Shown here one piece after another: positions 11,020 through 23,544 of a DNA stretch of 64,000 nt (position 1 is its first letter; each line of letters opens with the position of its first letter). This DNA comes from Rhizomys pruinosus. Taxonomy: Eukaryota; Chordata; Mammalia; Rodentia; Spalacidae. The position numbers and the translations under genes were made by a program. A model generated the notes under the pieces. It was given only the letters and a program-made list of their open reading frames with translations. It made no database searches and was not told where the DNA came from. The stretch covers positions 23,849 to 87,848 of the forward strand of contig VZQC01013876.1 in NCBI GenBank assembly GCA_009823505.1, written 5' to 3'.

Positions 11020-12800
11020 GAATCCAATTTATGTTGCCCATATACACGTGTGAGGGCATCCAGTTGGAAAAGGGCTTACCTACAAGAGGCCACATCCTTC
11101 CCAAGAAGACAGATCAACAGCTCCTCAGTTAGGGAGGTAGGCTTGTGAGGCCCTCTTCCCTCTGTCAGAATGTTGACTGGCTTGATCTTGTGTAGGTGTC
11201 CACAGTTGCTATGGACTCTTGAGTGCATTGAACATGCCCCATCCAGAAGACACAGTTTTGCCCCACCAAGCCATGAACGCTTCATCAAGGGATCATTACC
11301 TTAAAACTGTGTCGGTCCTGTAATGAAAATGCACCAAAGAGTCCAAAGAAAGCAGAGTATGTAGAACTGCAGGAGCCGGGAAAATGGAAAGTGGCCAAGG
11401 GGGGATGGGGGAAGAAGGAGCTTGAGGGGAAAGTAGAGATAGGAGTTGTCAAGGAGAAAATGGGGAAAATGGCAGTTGCTTTAACTGGGGAAGGATGAGG
11501 GAAGGCTATGCAGGGGTAGAGAGAGGAAAGAGAGATAAATAACAAGTGGTGTGAAAAAAAACAAAGAAAAATGTAGTATTTAATATGCCTACTGAGTGCA
11601 TGTGTATAGCTGATGGCCATGTTAAAAAAAAAATCACAGTGCTAGGCATAGGAGATCTTCCTTTGAATTACTGATCAGGGTAGCCCAAGAGACTTTCAAA
11701 ATAACACTGGCTACAGCCACAGCCTTTGATTGCCTTCCAGAACTTGAAGCTAAGACCCCACTACTGAAGATAGGACATACTGCAGACCCAAGACTTGGAG
11801 CAATGGAGCTGCAAATGAGCTGGAATCCTCCTGCCTGAATCAGCTCTAAATATGAGAAAACCAATTAATGATCCCACCCAGCTGTAAAGTCCGTGAATCA
11901 CAACGTCCAGGCCACCAAACTACTGGTACAGTAGTGGCACTTTTATCTTGGGGGTAATCAACAGTTGTCTAATCGGAGTTAAGGCCCACTCAATAGGAGG
12001 GCAATCATGTGTAGTATTGTAAACATGACTGAAAAGGTATAGATCCTAGAGAAGAACCTACTTCTGTCATGTTCCTAGCTAGACCAATATTATTTCTTAT
12101 TGTACTTTAAATATGTATCCTTCTGTTTACAGACAAATGTTAACTCTTACCACTCATCAAATAAGCTTTATTTGCAACAGATGGAGACTAATATAAAGTT
12201 TCACAACTGGTCAAATGCAGAGAACAAATGACTGTGAAGTACCTAACCCTAAGGGACACATCTATAATTCAGCTTCTACACCCAATGCTCCGGGAACATT
12301 ATAGACAATGGGGTGGAAAGAATGTAAGATCCAGAGGGACAAGGCACGTGCTGCTTGTTAATGCATTCAAGGCACGATAGGGAACCTATACCAATGAAAC
12401 CTCCACGTATGGTAGTCTAACAATATATCAATATATGCATTGTGATAAAACCATTGACATGCCAAGGTGGATAAAGGAATGCAACAAAGTGCCACCTCAA
12501 GATGAAGAACTACAGACAACCAATGCCTTGATGCTGAGGAACGGACGATTTTCTGCAGGGATTAATCCCGAGTGATCATCTAATCCTAAACGGACAGCCC
12601 TAAATACAGGTACATGAGAAGCACTAGATGGACTCAGTGCATTATGTATATATTAACATTAATAATCAAAGAACAAAAGGTTGACAGGGAGTTGGGGGAG
12701 AACATAAGAGGAGTTGGTGGGGGACTGGAAAGGATGGAAATAATGTAAACACAATACCCACATATGAAATTCTCAAAGATTAAACAAGAAAAGATTTTAA
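11020..12800 (+). mobile_element. L1-derived 3' repeat block
   Basis: From about 11,630 shares ordered blocks (CCAAGAGACTTTCAAAATAA, AGGACATACTGCAGACCC, TTTATCTTGGGGGTAATCA) with 56,140-57,420 and 59,240-60,475. 11,020-11,620 is a more degenerate L1-like part with CAGAAGACACAGTTTTG. Confidence 0.6.
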
Positions 12801-13199
12801 AAAGAAAATATAGTAAGATTATAGAAGATACTAACTAGCATTGTTCCAAAATCACAACCTAGGTCTAGAAATTGGGCTTCCTCACTCCTCTGGCCAACTT
12901 TACCTCTCAATGTTAAAAAGGTAGGATAAAACAGTTTGAGTATCTTAGAGCCTGGAGCTTGCAACATCAAAGTCTAAGCCACAGTTTAGGTATGTAGTTT
13001 AGCAATGGAATATCTGTTTAGTAAGTTCAAGGCTGGAAAGATACGGTCTCACTGCTCTAGCCCAGGCTGTCCTTGAACTCACAAGTCTCCTGCCTTAGCC
13101 TCGTCAGGGCTGGCATAGCACGTTCTCACTATGCATGTACTATAAGATGTAGTGGACAGTGACTAAATAGTTGAGGTATCCTCACAAACACATTCTGGC

Positions 13200-16100
13200 T
13201 AATAAGTGGCTTATAACAACAGGGAGAACATGTAAGTACATACCTATATGTTTATGTATACATGTATTATAAAGATTTAATAGCTATGCATTTTAACTGT
13301 TTTATTGTTAACCAAATTTCAAAAAGCTTAAAGTTTGACAATTATTGGGGAAAGTTAACATTGGCTATTCAATGAAGCTGTTCTGTAAGGTGTCATGGGC
13401 AAGATGTGCCTAGCTTAAAGTTTTGACGTTTTTTTTAACAAATGAATGGACAAAGATTTTTTTCAAAATAACACGAGGCCACTGACAAAAATTAAGAATG
13501 CATATTATAAAAAAGCATGCATATTATATATACATATGTGTCTATAAAATTTTGGAAGGTGAGCAATATTAGTAAATGGGGTTTCATTAAATAATTCTTC
13601 TGGGCCTCTTTATGTTTACAATTTTTATATATTTGAAATGTACAAATTATTTTTTATTTGTAGTAAAGGTTTTCTAAGGTACTTCATCTATGGTGATTTC
13701 TGTGCAGAGTTGGGAATGCTTAGTAGACTTGAATACCATGGCCTCTGTGATTGTTTGCTTTTGAGAAGCTAGTTAAAATGTTTTTTTTTTTAAAGCAAAT
13801 TACTTACTCATTTGTGAACAATGTTAAATGGAATGAAACCTTTGAGTGCCTAACATTTTTCCAAGACTTACTCCTATAAAACCTGTTTACTCATAGTTTT
13901 ATCAAATTTTTAAGTCAGAATATTATGCACTTAATACTCACCTGGAGTCTAACATTACTACATGCTCTAACGAAAGTGAAATGTGCCAATTAGGTCTGCA
14001 ATCTAGAACTAGAACTGGTTCACAGAAAACATGCAGAGTATAGTGCTTGTTTTTAGTTTATTAATTTATTTTGCAAGAATCTTTGACTTTCTGAATATGT
14101 ACTTCTTGGAGGTATGATGCATGCATAGTCTTTTAAAATGCCTTTGTACAATGTCTCCTCAAAATAATATCATTCACAGCACACACAGAAATCTAAGAGA
14201 CATAGTATGTACAAGATTTAAGAAGTTCTTGCTGCTTTAATGAAGAGACTGATCAATTCGTTTACAGTAGGGAAAGAAACATGGACAACGGGTATTGTTA
14301 TAAATAAGAACTCAGAATTGTTCAGTCTCAAAGCAAGTGTTCATGGCTTTAGAAACTAAAATTGGGTCATCATTCTATTAATCTCTGAATGCCCAAGCCA
14401 TGCAAAAATCTATTCTTATTAAATATTTGGGATGCAAATAATACAGAAAAAAATCTGGTGAATGCGAAACATCAGAATTAACTTTCACAATAGGAAAATA
14501 CTGTTAATTCTTTCAAAAGATACAGTAGTGGTGCAACACACGCAGTGCCCAATTCTGAGTTTTTAAAGTAACATTTCAATTGCCGTTTTCCTTTCTCTAC
14601 AGATATACAGACACATCATAACATGGACTTGCTTAAGGTCTAACAATGGTACAATAGTAAAATAATTCAATTTGTAATCTTAAAGGGACATCTTCACATT
14701 CCAGGATACATCATTGACATTTCTAAAGGACAGTTCTTCTATTCCTCCATATTCTTTGCTTATACTGTCAGAAAGACAAACAATTACCTTTTAAAAGACT
14801 ATAAGAAATTGAGTTGCCACAGAAAGTTGGATATGAACCCTAGATAGTTGTGACAAACCAAAACGAAATTTAAGGAAAGACTGATTTATTTTATAATTAG
14901 AAAGTACTAAAATTGAGACCAGCTCCTTAAAAATTAAACTGCATATCACACTTCCCATTTCTTCCTGGGAAATAAACAAATTAGCAACACTTTCCTCCAC
15001 CATCATTAATCTGCTCTAAAACTACATTTGTACAATGCATTTCTTTTGTTTCTTTAACAGTCCCTGCCTCTACTTTCTCCCAAACCGGGTCAATATCAAT
15101 TCAAAATATTTAACAATGCTTAAAAGTTTCTGGCTCCTCTATTACCACTTTAAACTTTAAAAACTTCGAACTTTAAGGGGGGGGGGGCATGTTCTTTTAA
15201 CACAATGGCAAACGTGCTTTCTAAACACCCAGTTTACAAAACAGTGAAATAATGTAAAATATAGAGTCAGGTCTGTGTTACTAGATTCATCAAACTATTA
15301 TTTTAAGAAAGAAAGCCTCTTACAAGGAATAAGAGTACAGCAACTGATCCAACAGGCACAGGCACCTCAGTAGGAAGGCAGCACCAAGTTCTACCCTGCT
15401 GCTGCTATTTGCCACCCGCTTCTGTACACCAATTTGACTAGGAGAGCATGCTGAAAAAGCACCTGGAAGGGTGGATGAATTCTTATTCCAACTGCTCTTA
15501 GGCAAGATGAAGTCTACATATGGGATACAGTTAAATGTATCAAATTTATCAGTGTCAAGTTATTCTTCTCAGTTTTAGGAACTGAATACAGCCTAGGCAA
15601 GCATATGAACCTTGTGCAGAACTGAAACTTAACATGAACAAAACTTCCTCAAAGTCAACCTCTGATATCTCACACCCACCCCCTCCACACCTAGGAAATC
15701 AGCTGTGTTCCCAATTTTCCTGGCAGGTGAAAGCAATGATTGACTACATATCTCATCAGAGGACTGGAACCATGCATCTACTGTGTGACAACAGTTTATT
15801 AACCTTGATGTATTTTCATGCAATAGTTTTAACATGGCCTACTGGCTTTAATAAAGCATCAGGCTGTTTTCAGACATGCTACTTTCATTTTCAACTGACA
15901 ACTGCCATGTTAATTGCTGCCATTTCAACATATCACTATGAATACTGGTAAATCTTTTAGCTAAAATAGAACACCAAGCAGTGTGCGTGCGTGCACATTC
16001 CTCCTTAACTTGCTTGGTAACAACAAATAGGGTTGTCCATTACTAAAGAAATAAGAAACCATACAAAAGCAAAGGCATCTTGCAGAACAGTAGGATGGCT

Positions 16101-18099
16101 AGACTCTTACTGGAGGCTGAGGAGAGGCCCATGTTCCAAGGCCATGCTTTTGAGCCTGTCTGCATTCTCACCATTATTTTCACAGTTTTGCCACAGTCGT
16201 AGGAGATATGTTTACCAGTGTAATTACATAACCATGCTCTTTGGGAGACAGGTGGATATATTTTGGGAAGTTCTCCACACATGAAAGCTGTAGGCGGCAC
16301 GTAAGATTATGAATCTGACAGTAACCTATGATGAGTTATGCCTTTGGTTTCATTATGCTATTAAGTGCAGCTTGTTTTTCCAGGTCTGCCAGAGATTACT
16401 GCTAAATTAGAATACAATGACAGTACACATGGTGGGGGGGGGGCCACGGGAGACACACTTGGTATTCCTAAGGTTATAGCCTCAGGTAAAAATCTCTCAG
16501 AATGGGAAAACATTCTAAGTTTATTGCTTTTTCTATTCACTGAAATGGGGAGAGCTACCAAAATGCAATTCTGAAGCAAGGAGGAAATTTTCCGATGGTG
16601 AGAGCCGACTTAGAACGTGCTGCTCTTAACTTCCAGTGACACACCTGACCTAGTACTATCTCCTTCAGTTTATCGTCACCCAAAGTTGTGTTTCTTAAGT
16701 AGTGCTTAGAATTCCCTGAACTGCCAGAATTCAGTAGGATCTGTTAAACTGAAAACATTGTTTCAAAGTCCCCTATATTCATCATTCTTTTAATAATATT
16801 TTTCCTTTTCTTTTCATATCTAGGGCCCTGTGTATGCCGGGTTAATGCTCCTCCACCAAGCTATAGCCCCAGCCCAACAGAATTTCTTGAGGAGCCTGCC
16901 TTCTCCAGCTCCTCAAATAATGCAACTATGATGCTGGCCAATTTCAATTTCCCTCACACTGGCTGATTGACATATGTGCAAATATGTGTACTAAATAGCT
17001 CTTATTGATTTTTTTCAGCTAAATCAGGATTATGGCACAAAGTTTTTCTGTGCTGTAAACATCATGGAACATCACAAACTTATAAGAGGCAGGGGAGGGG
17101 AGAGGCCCTATGGACTGCAAACATTTCTTATAAACCACAGTTTTGAAAACCAAAAATAAACAAACAAAAAGAAACACAGCTGAGCTTAGGATTTCCAAAT
17201 GGGTTTGGAATGGACTTGTGTTTGCAATACATTCACTGTGCTACTGGCAAAGCACAGTTTTATGAGAGTGTCATTTTATAAAACCATACATGGTTACTTT
17301 TAATACCAATAGCCTAAGAAAAGTATGTAATAGTTTAAGTTATGTGGCTTAAGTAGGTCTTAGTTACCAGTGCTGATGTGGCTTGATGAATCACTGTTCA
17401 AGCAAAAGGGATCTTCCTAGCTCTGATTGTACTTTCTCACAAAGGGCACACGGTATGCCTAACTCCTGACTGCTACAAATCACATTTTAAAGTATCTTGT
17501 TTGCGTATATATACATGTTCAAAATTACCCCTGAAAAAAGCAGCGATTACAAATACCCTCATTATTTTGCAAAAATAAAATAAACCATATCCTGGGTGCT
17601 TTTTCCTGACCTCTTCACAAGAAGCAGCAGGTAGAAGCACACTGGGAGCCTTGGTTTCCAGAGAATTATGACCTTATGGGTAAGTCTGTTCTGGAATTCA
17701 CAGTTTGTCTGCATAAACTGTAACATGTTCTACCACAATTCAAAGTTCATCTTTAAAAAAGTAAGAGCCACTCAGCAGTAACTTTAACAACTGGGATTCC
17801 ACAGCAAAGCCTTGACTTCCCTGTGTACATTCTTTCAGGAGTGAATCCTTTCCCAGTTTCAAGTATCCCCTTCTACCTCTCACTCTGCAATGAGTTAAGA
17901 AAGGAAAAAAGCAAGACCTCCCCACTTTTCCTGCTGGGAGCCCAGTGCCCGCAATGCCATTCCTCCTCTTCCCCCCCCCCCCCCCCACCGTGCAATCCGA
18001 AATGAAAAGGCTGGGCAGATGAACACAGTTCCAAGGCTTCCTTTTCTTCGGGTGGGCGCTCACAGTTTCACTCTTAACCTGGCGTCAACTCTTCTGAAG
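13200..18099 (-). other. Tab3: Probable TAB3 3' UTR
   Basis: Nearly 5 kb after the stop codon contains no SINE or L1 tail, unlike the rest of the window, as expected for a long conserved 3' UTR. Minus-strand AATAAA occurs several times, including an adjacent pair at 14,057-14,062 and 14,065-14,070 followed by a U/G-rich stretch, and others near 13,298, 14,883, 15,795 and 16,520. The distal end is not fixed: about 14,040 is my best guess and 13,200 an outer limit. G and C homopolymers lie at about 15,176-15,187, 16,433-16,442 and 17,972-17,987. Confidence 0.5.
14057..14070 (-). terminator. Candidate TAB3 polyadenylation signals (two adjacent AATAAA)
   Basis: The minus strand has two AATAAA hexamers 2 bp apart, 4.0 kb after the stop codon. 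That gives a 3' UTR of about 4 kb, in line with the long 3' UTR known for mammalian TAB3. Other hexamers upstream could be alternative sites. Confidence 0.4.
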
Positions 18100-18248
18100 T
18101 CAAGTGTACCGTGGCATCTCACACTGCTCACAGCGATTCAGTGCTGGGTGGTTGAGAAAGGTACAGCTGTCGCAATTCCACGGGGCCCCTTCATAATCCT
18201 CATCTCGGGGCTGTATCCGAGGAGGCTGTTTGCAGCCACTTACATGTT
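18100..18248 (-). CDS. Tab3: TAB3 coding exon 7: NZF zinc finger and stop
   Basis: 149 nt including TGA at 18,102-18,100, residues 667-715. Encodes a short divergent linker, then [14 protein letters not shown] and the rest of an NZF/RanBP2 finger. The four zinc ligands are Cys692, Cys695, Cys706 and Cys709 (C-x2-C-x10-C-x2-C), with Trp690 and the Thr696-Phe697 pair that in TAB2/TAB3 NZF domains contacts K63-linked ubiquitin. All key residues are present. Acceptor TCCTCAG. Confidence 0.97.
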
Positions 18249-21200
18249 CTGAGGAAAGCAAATGGGAAGGGAGATAGATCAAGCTCTGTTTCTGAGTATC
18301 AACTAAACTGACCCAAACCGAAATGAAAAACAAAAGTGCAAGAAGCCTGCAGGGTGTACAAGGAAAGGAATTTCCTACCTTATCTAATGGATAAGCTAAT
18401 TAGAAAACCTAGTATTAGAAAAACATAACTGAACAGATAGTTTAAGATATATCTATATCTATATATATATATAGTACTGATATATAATATATATTGATAA
18501 TATAGTATTGATATATAGTATTGTTCTAAACACTTCTGTGCTTTTTGTGCTATGAGAACAGGAAAATTGATTGTCTTCCTTTTTGTTACCCATAGAGAAT
18601 GGATAATATTAAGGTGTGTATATTCCAGCCAACTGGAAAAATAAGTGAGAAATATTTTACAGCATATTAGGATAGTTCTGTCTCCTCTGGAACTTTTCCT
18701 CTCTACAAGTACTGTCCATAGAATAGTAAATGTCTGACAAAATGGATACCTTGTTCCATGAGATACTAGCTTCTAGCGATACAAATGTGTTTTATATTAA
18801 TGCTTCATTAATAGCAGGTGCAATTCATAACAAAGCTAGTCCCAGAATAGTGAAAAGAGAAGGCTTACAGTTATTCATAAAGTTAAAATTCATTCAACAT
18901 ATATGATTCTTTTATTCCAGTACTGTATCTCTTTGGCACTAAAATGCCCTTCCTACACTACTTTTTGAAAACTGTCTATACCTGGCAGTATCAAATGTCA
19001 GCAACCTTAGGCTGATCTCCAGAAATTTATAAGAACTCAAAACTTGTATTCTTTTTAAAGAATAAGCTTTATTTGATGCAATATAACAGAAACACTGTGG
19101 TTTCAAATACTAATCAATATAAAATTATTAACAAGACATTTTACAATCTTTACACAAAGTTTGGGAAATCTGATGTATGCTTTACATTTAAAGTACGTCT
19201 CGATCCAGCTTTTTTTAAAATACTTTTTTTTTTTTTTAACCAACAAATAAGATCTTTATGTCTTGTGACCTCTATTCTCGTCGTTTGGTAAACTACTTTA
19301 GTATTGATCTAACAGAAGTATATCTTTACATTTTTGTTGATAATTCAGTGATTATTATTCTTTTTTTTTAAATTTAATTTTATTGATGGTTTGTGCATTT
19401 CGTACATCATTTTCCAATTCAGATCAGGCATATTTCCCTTTCCCTTCCCCCCCACCCAATACTTTTATTGATGAATTGTGTATTTCATTCATTATCTTTC
19501 AATCCAATTTAGACGCATTCTAAATGCCCCTGCCCCCATCCCACCCCTGTTCATGCCTTCTGCCATACATGTCTTGCATGCTTCTCTCAGTCTTTCCAAA
19601 GTTTTTCCCTGCAGAGGCTTGTTGTTTTGGGCAGAGTTTAACTGTATCATTCAGTTCTTTAACCCAGTCTTTATGTTGTTGTTTTTTCCTCCCCTTTGTA
19701 TTGCTCCAACATATGCCTATGTAATCATCACATGTGCATCAAAATTATGACCTCTGAGAATAAACTGTATGTTAATTCCAAAATATGTTTAGGAATTCAC
19801 ATTTTCCCCCTTTAACTTTATATTACTCTAATATGAATACATACCTTCCACCCATATACAGTAATTAAAGTCTGAAAATAAGTGGTAGGTCGATTCTAGA
19901 GCCCATTAAAAGATTTACATTATAACAACATATGCTTTCAGATAAAAAGAAATATAACAATAATGTTGTTCAGCTTGCCTTTCAACTTGGAATTTGGCGT
20001 TAGCATCCACAAATGAGGGAAACCATTCTCCATTTGTTTTTTTTACCTGCAAAGTTCATTTTGAGCCTTGGACTCAAAAAAGGCTGTGCTCCTAAAGTTC
20101 ATTTGGAAAGTCTTCCTTGTAGGAAGAGTCCTTATTGAGAATGAAAATCATGGACAGAAGGGTACAGATCTGACTGAATTCACCCTAGGAATTGGGAGCA
20201 AGGGCAGGAGGCTGACAGACTCTACCTAGAGAACACTGGAAAGCTTCCCTCTGAACTAGCGATGAGATTGAGATGGAAGGTAAGCAACCTTTTGAAGTAG
20301 ATAACAGAAGAAACAGATCTGGGGGAAGCTTTGGCAGCTGTTTTGTGCTAAGCCTATTTTCCACTGAAAACAAACTAGGTTAACTTCTAGTTCATCAAAG
20401 TATCCACCTTTTTTAACTCTGAGAGGTAAAGAAAACAAGTTTAGACCCTGAACCTTGTCCCATGATAAGACCCCAAAGCCTCAATCAGAAAGGTCTTAAG
20501 TTGGAGAAAATTACTGGGTTCATCACCCTACTCCTCTGACTACATACAGTGGCATCTTTCAATGGCCACTTTTAGCTGCCTTACTATATACTACTGATAC
20601 AGATTTTTTTTCATTTTATTTGTTTTTGTATGTGTATGAATGTACTGTCTGCATGTAGGTTTGCGCACCCGTGTCATGCAATGCCACGGAGGTCAGAAGA
20701 GGGTCTCAGATTCCCCTGGAACTGGAGTTCTCCTGGAATTGGAGTTACAGACGATTCTCGGCCACCATGTGGGTGCTAGGGATCGAACCCGGTCCTCTGC
20801 AAGAGCAGTCGGTGCTCTTAACCGCTAGGCTATCTCTCCAGTCCCTGATACAGACTTTTATAAACTCTAAAAACCCAATTTTATCATTTTCTTAGGACAG
20901 GTGACTTTTTATTTCACAAATATGAAAAAAGTTAACAAATGAAACTTAGTTGCTAAATTCTGTCTTTCTGTGTTAATTCCAAATGTAGATTATGATGGTA
21001 CAATGTTTAATATGAAAATATTTTTCAAAACTACAGAAGTAACTAAAAAGCCTCTTTACCCTCATAATCCAGGTTATCTGTTGACTCTCTTACCTATTTA
21101 GTACCATGACAATTTAATTTGGAATCTGGAATCATGAATCATTCTGAAGTAACTGACCAAAAAATGCATTTTTAGTTCTAAAAAAGATATAACTCATTTA

Positions 21201-23499
21201 ATTTATAGGTATATAATCTTTACAGAATATTTAAAAACATATTTAGTTACTACAAGTAAGAACTAAATGGAAGTACAATCAAAGCAAATGTATGAAGCCC
21301 ACTAATTTATACAATACACACTAAAAATGTAGAACTGGAGTAGGTTTCTAATTTTATAATAGGCTTAATCAACATTGCTTTATATAGTAACCAGAAGACA
21401 AATTGCTCAAAAGCATGCAACTAAAAATAGTAAATATATTTACTAGAGTAAATTATGCTAATGGTAAAGAAAAAACACCTTGTCTTTTTTTGTTGTTGTT
21501 GTATTTTTGAGACAGGGTCTCCCTGTAGCCCCAGCTGTCCTGGAACTCACTCTGTAGACCCGGCTGGCCTTGAACTCACAGAGATCTGCCTGCCTCTGCC
21601 TCCCAAGTGCTAGGATTAAAGGCATGCACCACCACACCCAGGTAAACCTTGTCTTTTTTACATATATTTTTACTGAATTTTTGTGCATTTCATACAAAAC
21701 ATCTTAATCATTTTTATACCCTCCCCCATTCACACCCCCATACCCCTCCTACCTCACCCTCCCCCACTACTGGATTCCACGCATTCTGTCATATAGGCCT
21801 ATCGAGTCAACTTCAGGTACCCAGATGTCCCTCAGTGTAAGTTCATCCACTGGGGACTAATCAGCCTATCTAGAATCTCTCCCTTAAAGATGATCAACTC
21901 TCCCTCACACAGCAGTAATCAGTCTCAATAGTTAAAGTTGGGGCCTGCTGCCCATTTGCCTACTTCTATAGTGGGTTTTTATCTGCTTGAGTTTGCAAGG
22001 GTCTTGTGCATGTCTTTTTAAGTGTATGAAATAAAAAATAACTTCATGTACTCTTGTTTCTTCTTACAATGGTACCTTTTTCTTTCCAAATTAAGGGTCT
22101 TTTACCATAAAATCTTCAGAATACTAATATAAACATATATTAATATTTTTAGAAACCTTATTTCAACTGAATGGCAGCATAAAGCTGAAAAATTAGACAG
22201 TTGGGTGAGAAGTTTGTAAAATCCAGAACTTGTAAGTCATCTAAAAATTATTTTGCTTTCCTTCCTATATACTACTGCTAGAGAGCTGACTTGTCCAATA
22301 TGGTGGCTATTGAACATGTGAAATACGGTCAATCCAAATTGAGGTATGCTAATTATATGTAAAGTATGCATAAATTTTAAAAAAACAGTATATAAGAAAT
22401 AATTTTATAGCTTCTTATTAAATATTTTATAGACACTGGGTTAACTACATTATCTTTTTTTAATTTTTATTTATTTTTTATGTGTATGAATGTACTGTCT
22501 GCATGTAGGTTTGTGCACCTGTGTCGTGCAATGCTGCGGAGTTCAGAAGAGGGCATCGGATTCCCCTGGAACTGGAGTTAAAGACGGTTCTCAGCCACCA
22601 TTTGGGTGCTGGGGATGGAACCCAGGTCCTCTGCAAGAGCAGTCGGTGCTCTTAACTGCTAGGCCATCTCTCTAGCCCAACTACATTATCTTTTTAAAAA
22701 CTCTTGTAGCAACCACAAAAGAACTACTAGAGATTTAGCATTATGCAGTTGGCTTCAATTTACTTTAAGTAAAAAATAAATGTGTGGTTTTAGTTATGCT
22801 AACTTTGTACGGGTAGAGAAAAGTACAAACCATTTGCAACTGCAGCCTGGGTTTCATGGACATCTGCCTGTACTTTGGAGGTCACGCTAATTCTTCGGGC
22901 TTTTCTCTCAACTGTGCAGGGGTCTGAGGAGTCTGCATAAGAAAAAGCAAAGCCACTAAGAAGGATGAAGTCATTCTTCAGCAAGCCTGAATGGGCTCTG
23001 AAGGATGGTTCTTGCACTCGTACCAGTGAGTCCATCTATCTTCTACTGTTTCATGTACCTTTCTTTAGCTCTTCTCTGAGGTCAAGTGCTAAACTTAATG
23101 CTTCTTTGCAACCCATGTGGAGCAGTAGCTCTTGTAGCATTTGTTTCACATAATAAGCCATGCTGGGAAAAATTCTATTTCGTTAAGTTCCAACTTTTTA
23201 GTGGATTAAGAGTACAAAAAAAGCTCAATGATGGTAACTTAATGGAAATGTGAGAGCAAAATATAGCTGATTGTACTTCAATTTTCTGATTAAACTAGTT
23301 AGTAAAAAAGCTATGGTAGCTGGGCGTGGTGGTGAGGATGCCTTCAATCCTAGCACTTGGGAGGCAGAGGCAGGCGGATCTCTGAGTTCAAGGGCAGCCT
23401 GGTCTACACAGAGAGTTTCAGGATAGGTGGGGCTACAGGGAAACCCTTTCTCAAAAAGACAAAAAGAAAGCTATGAAAATACACTATGTGCTCGCTTCA

Positions 23500-23544
<45 letters not shown>

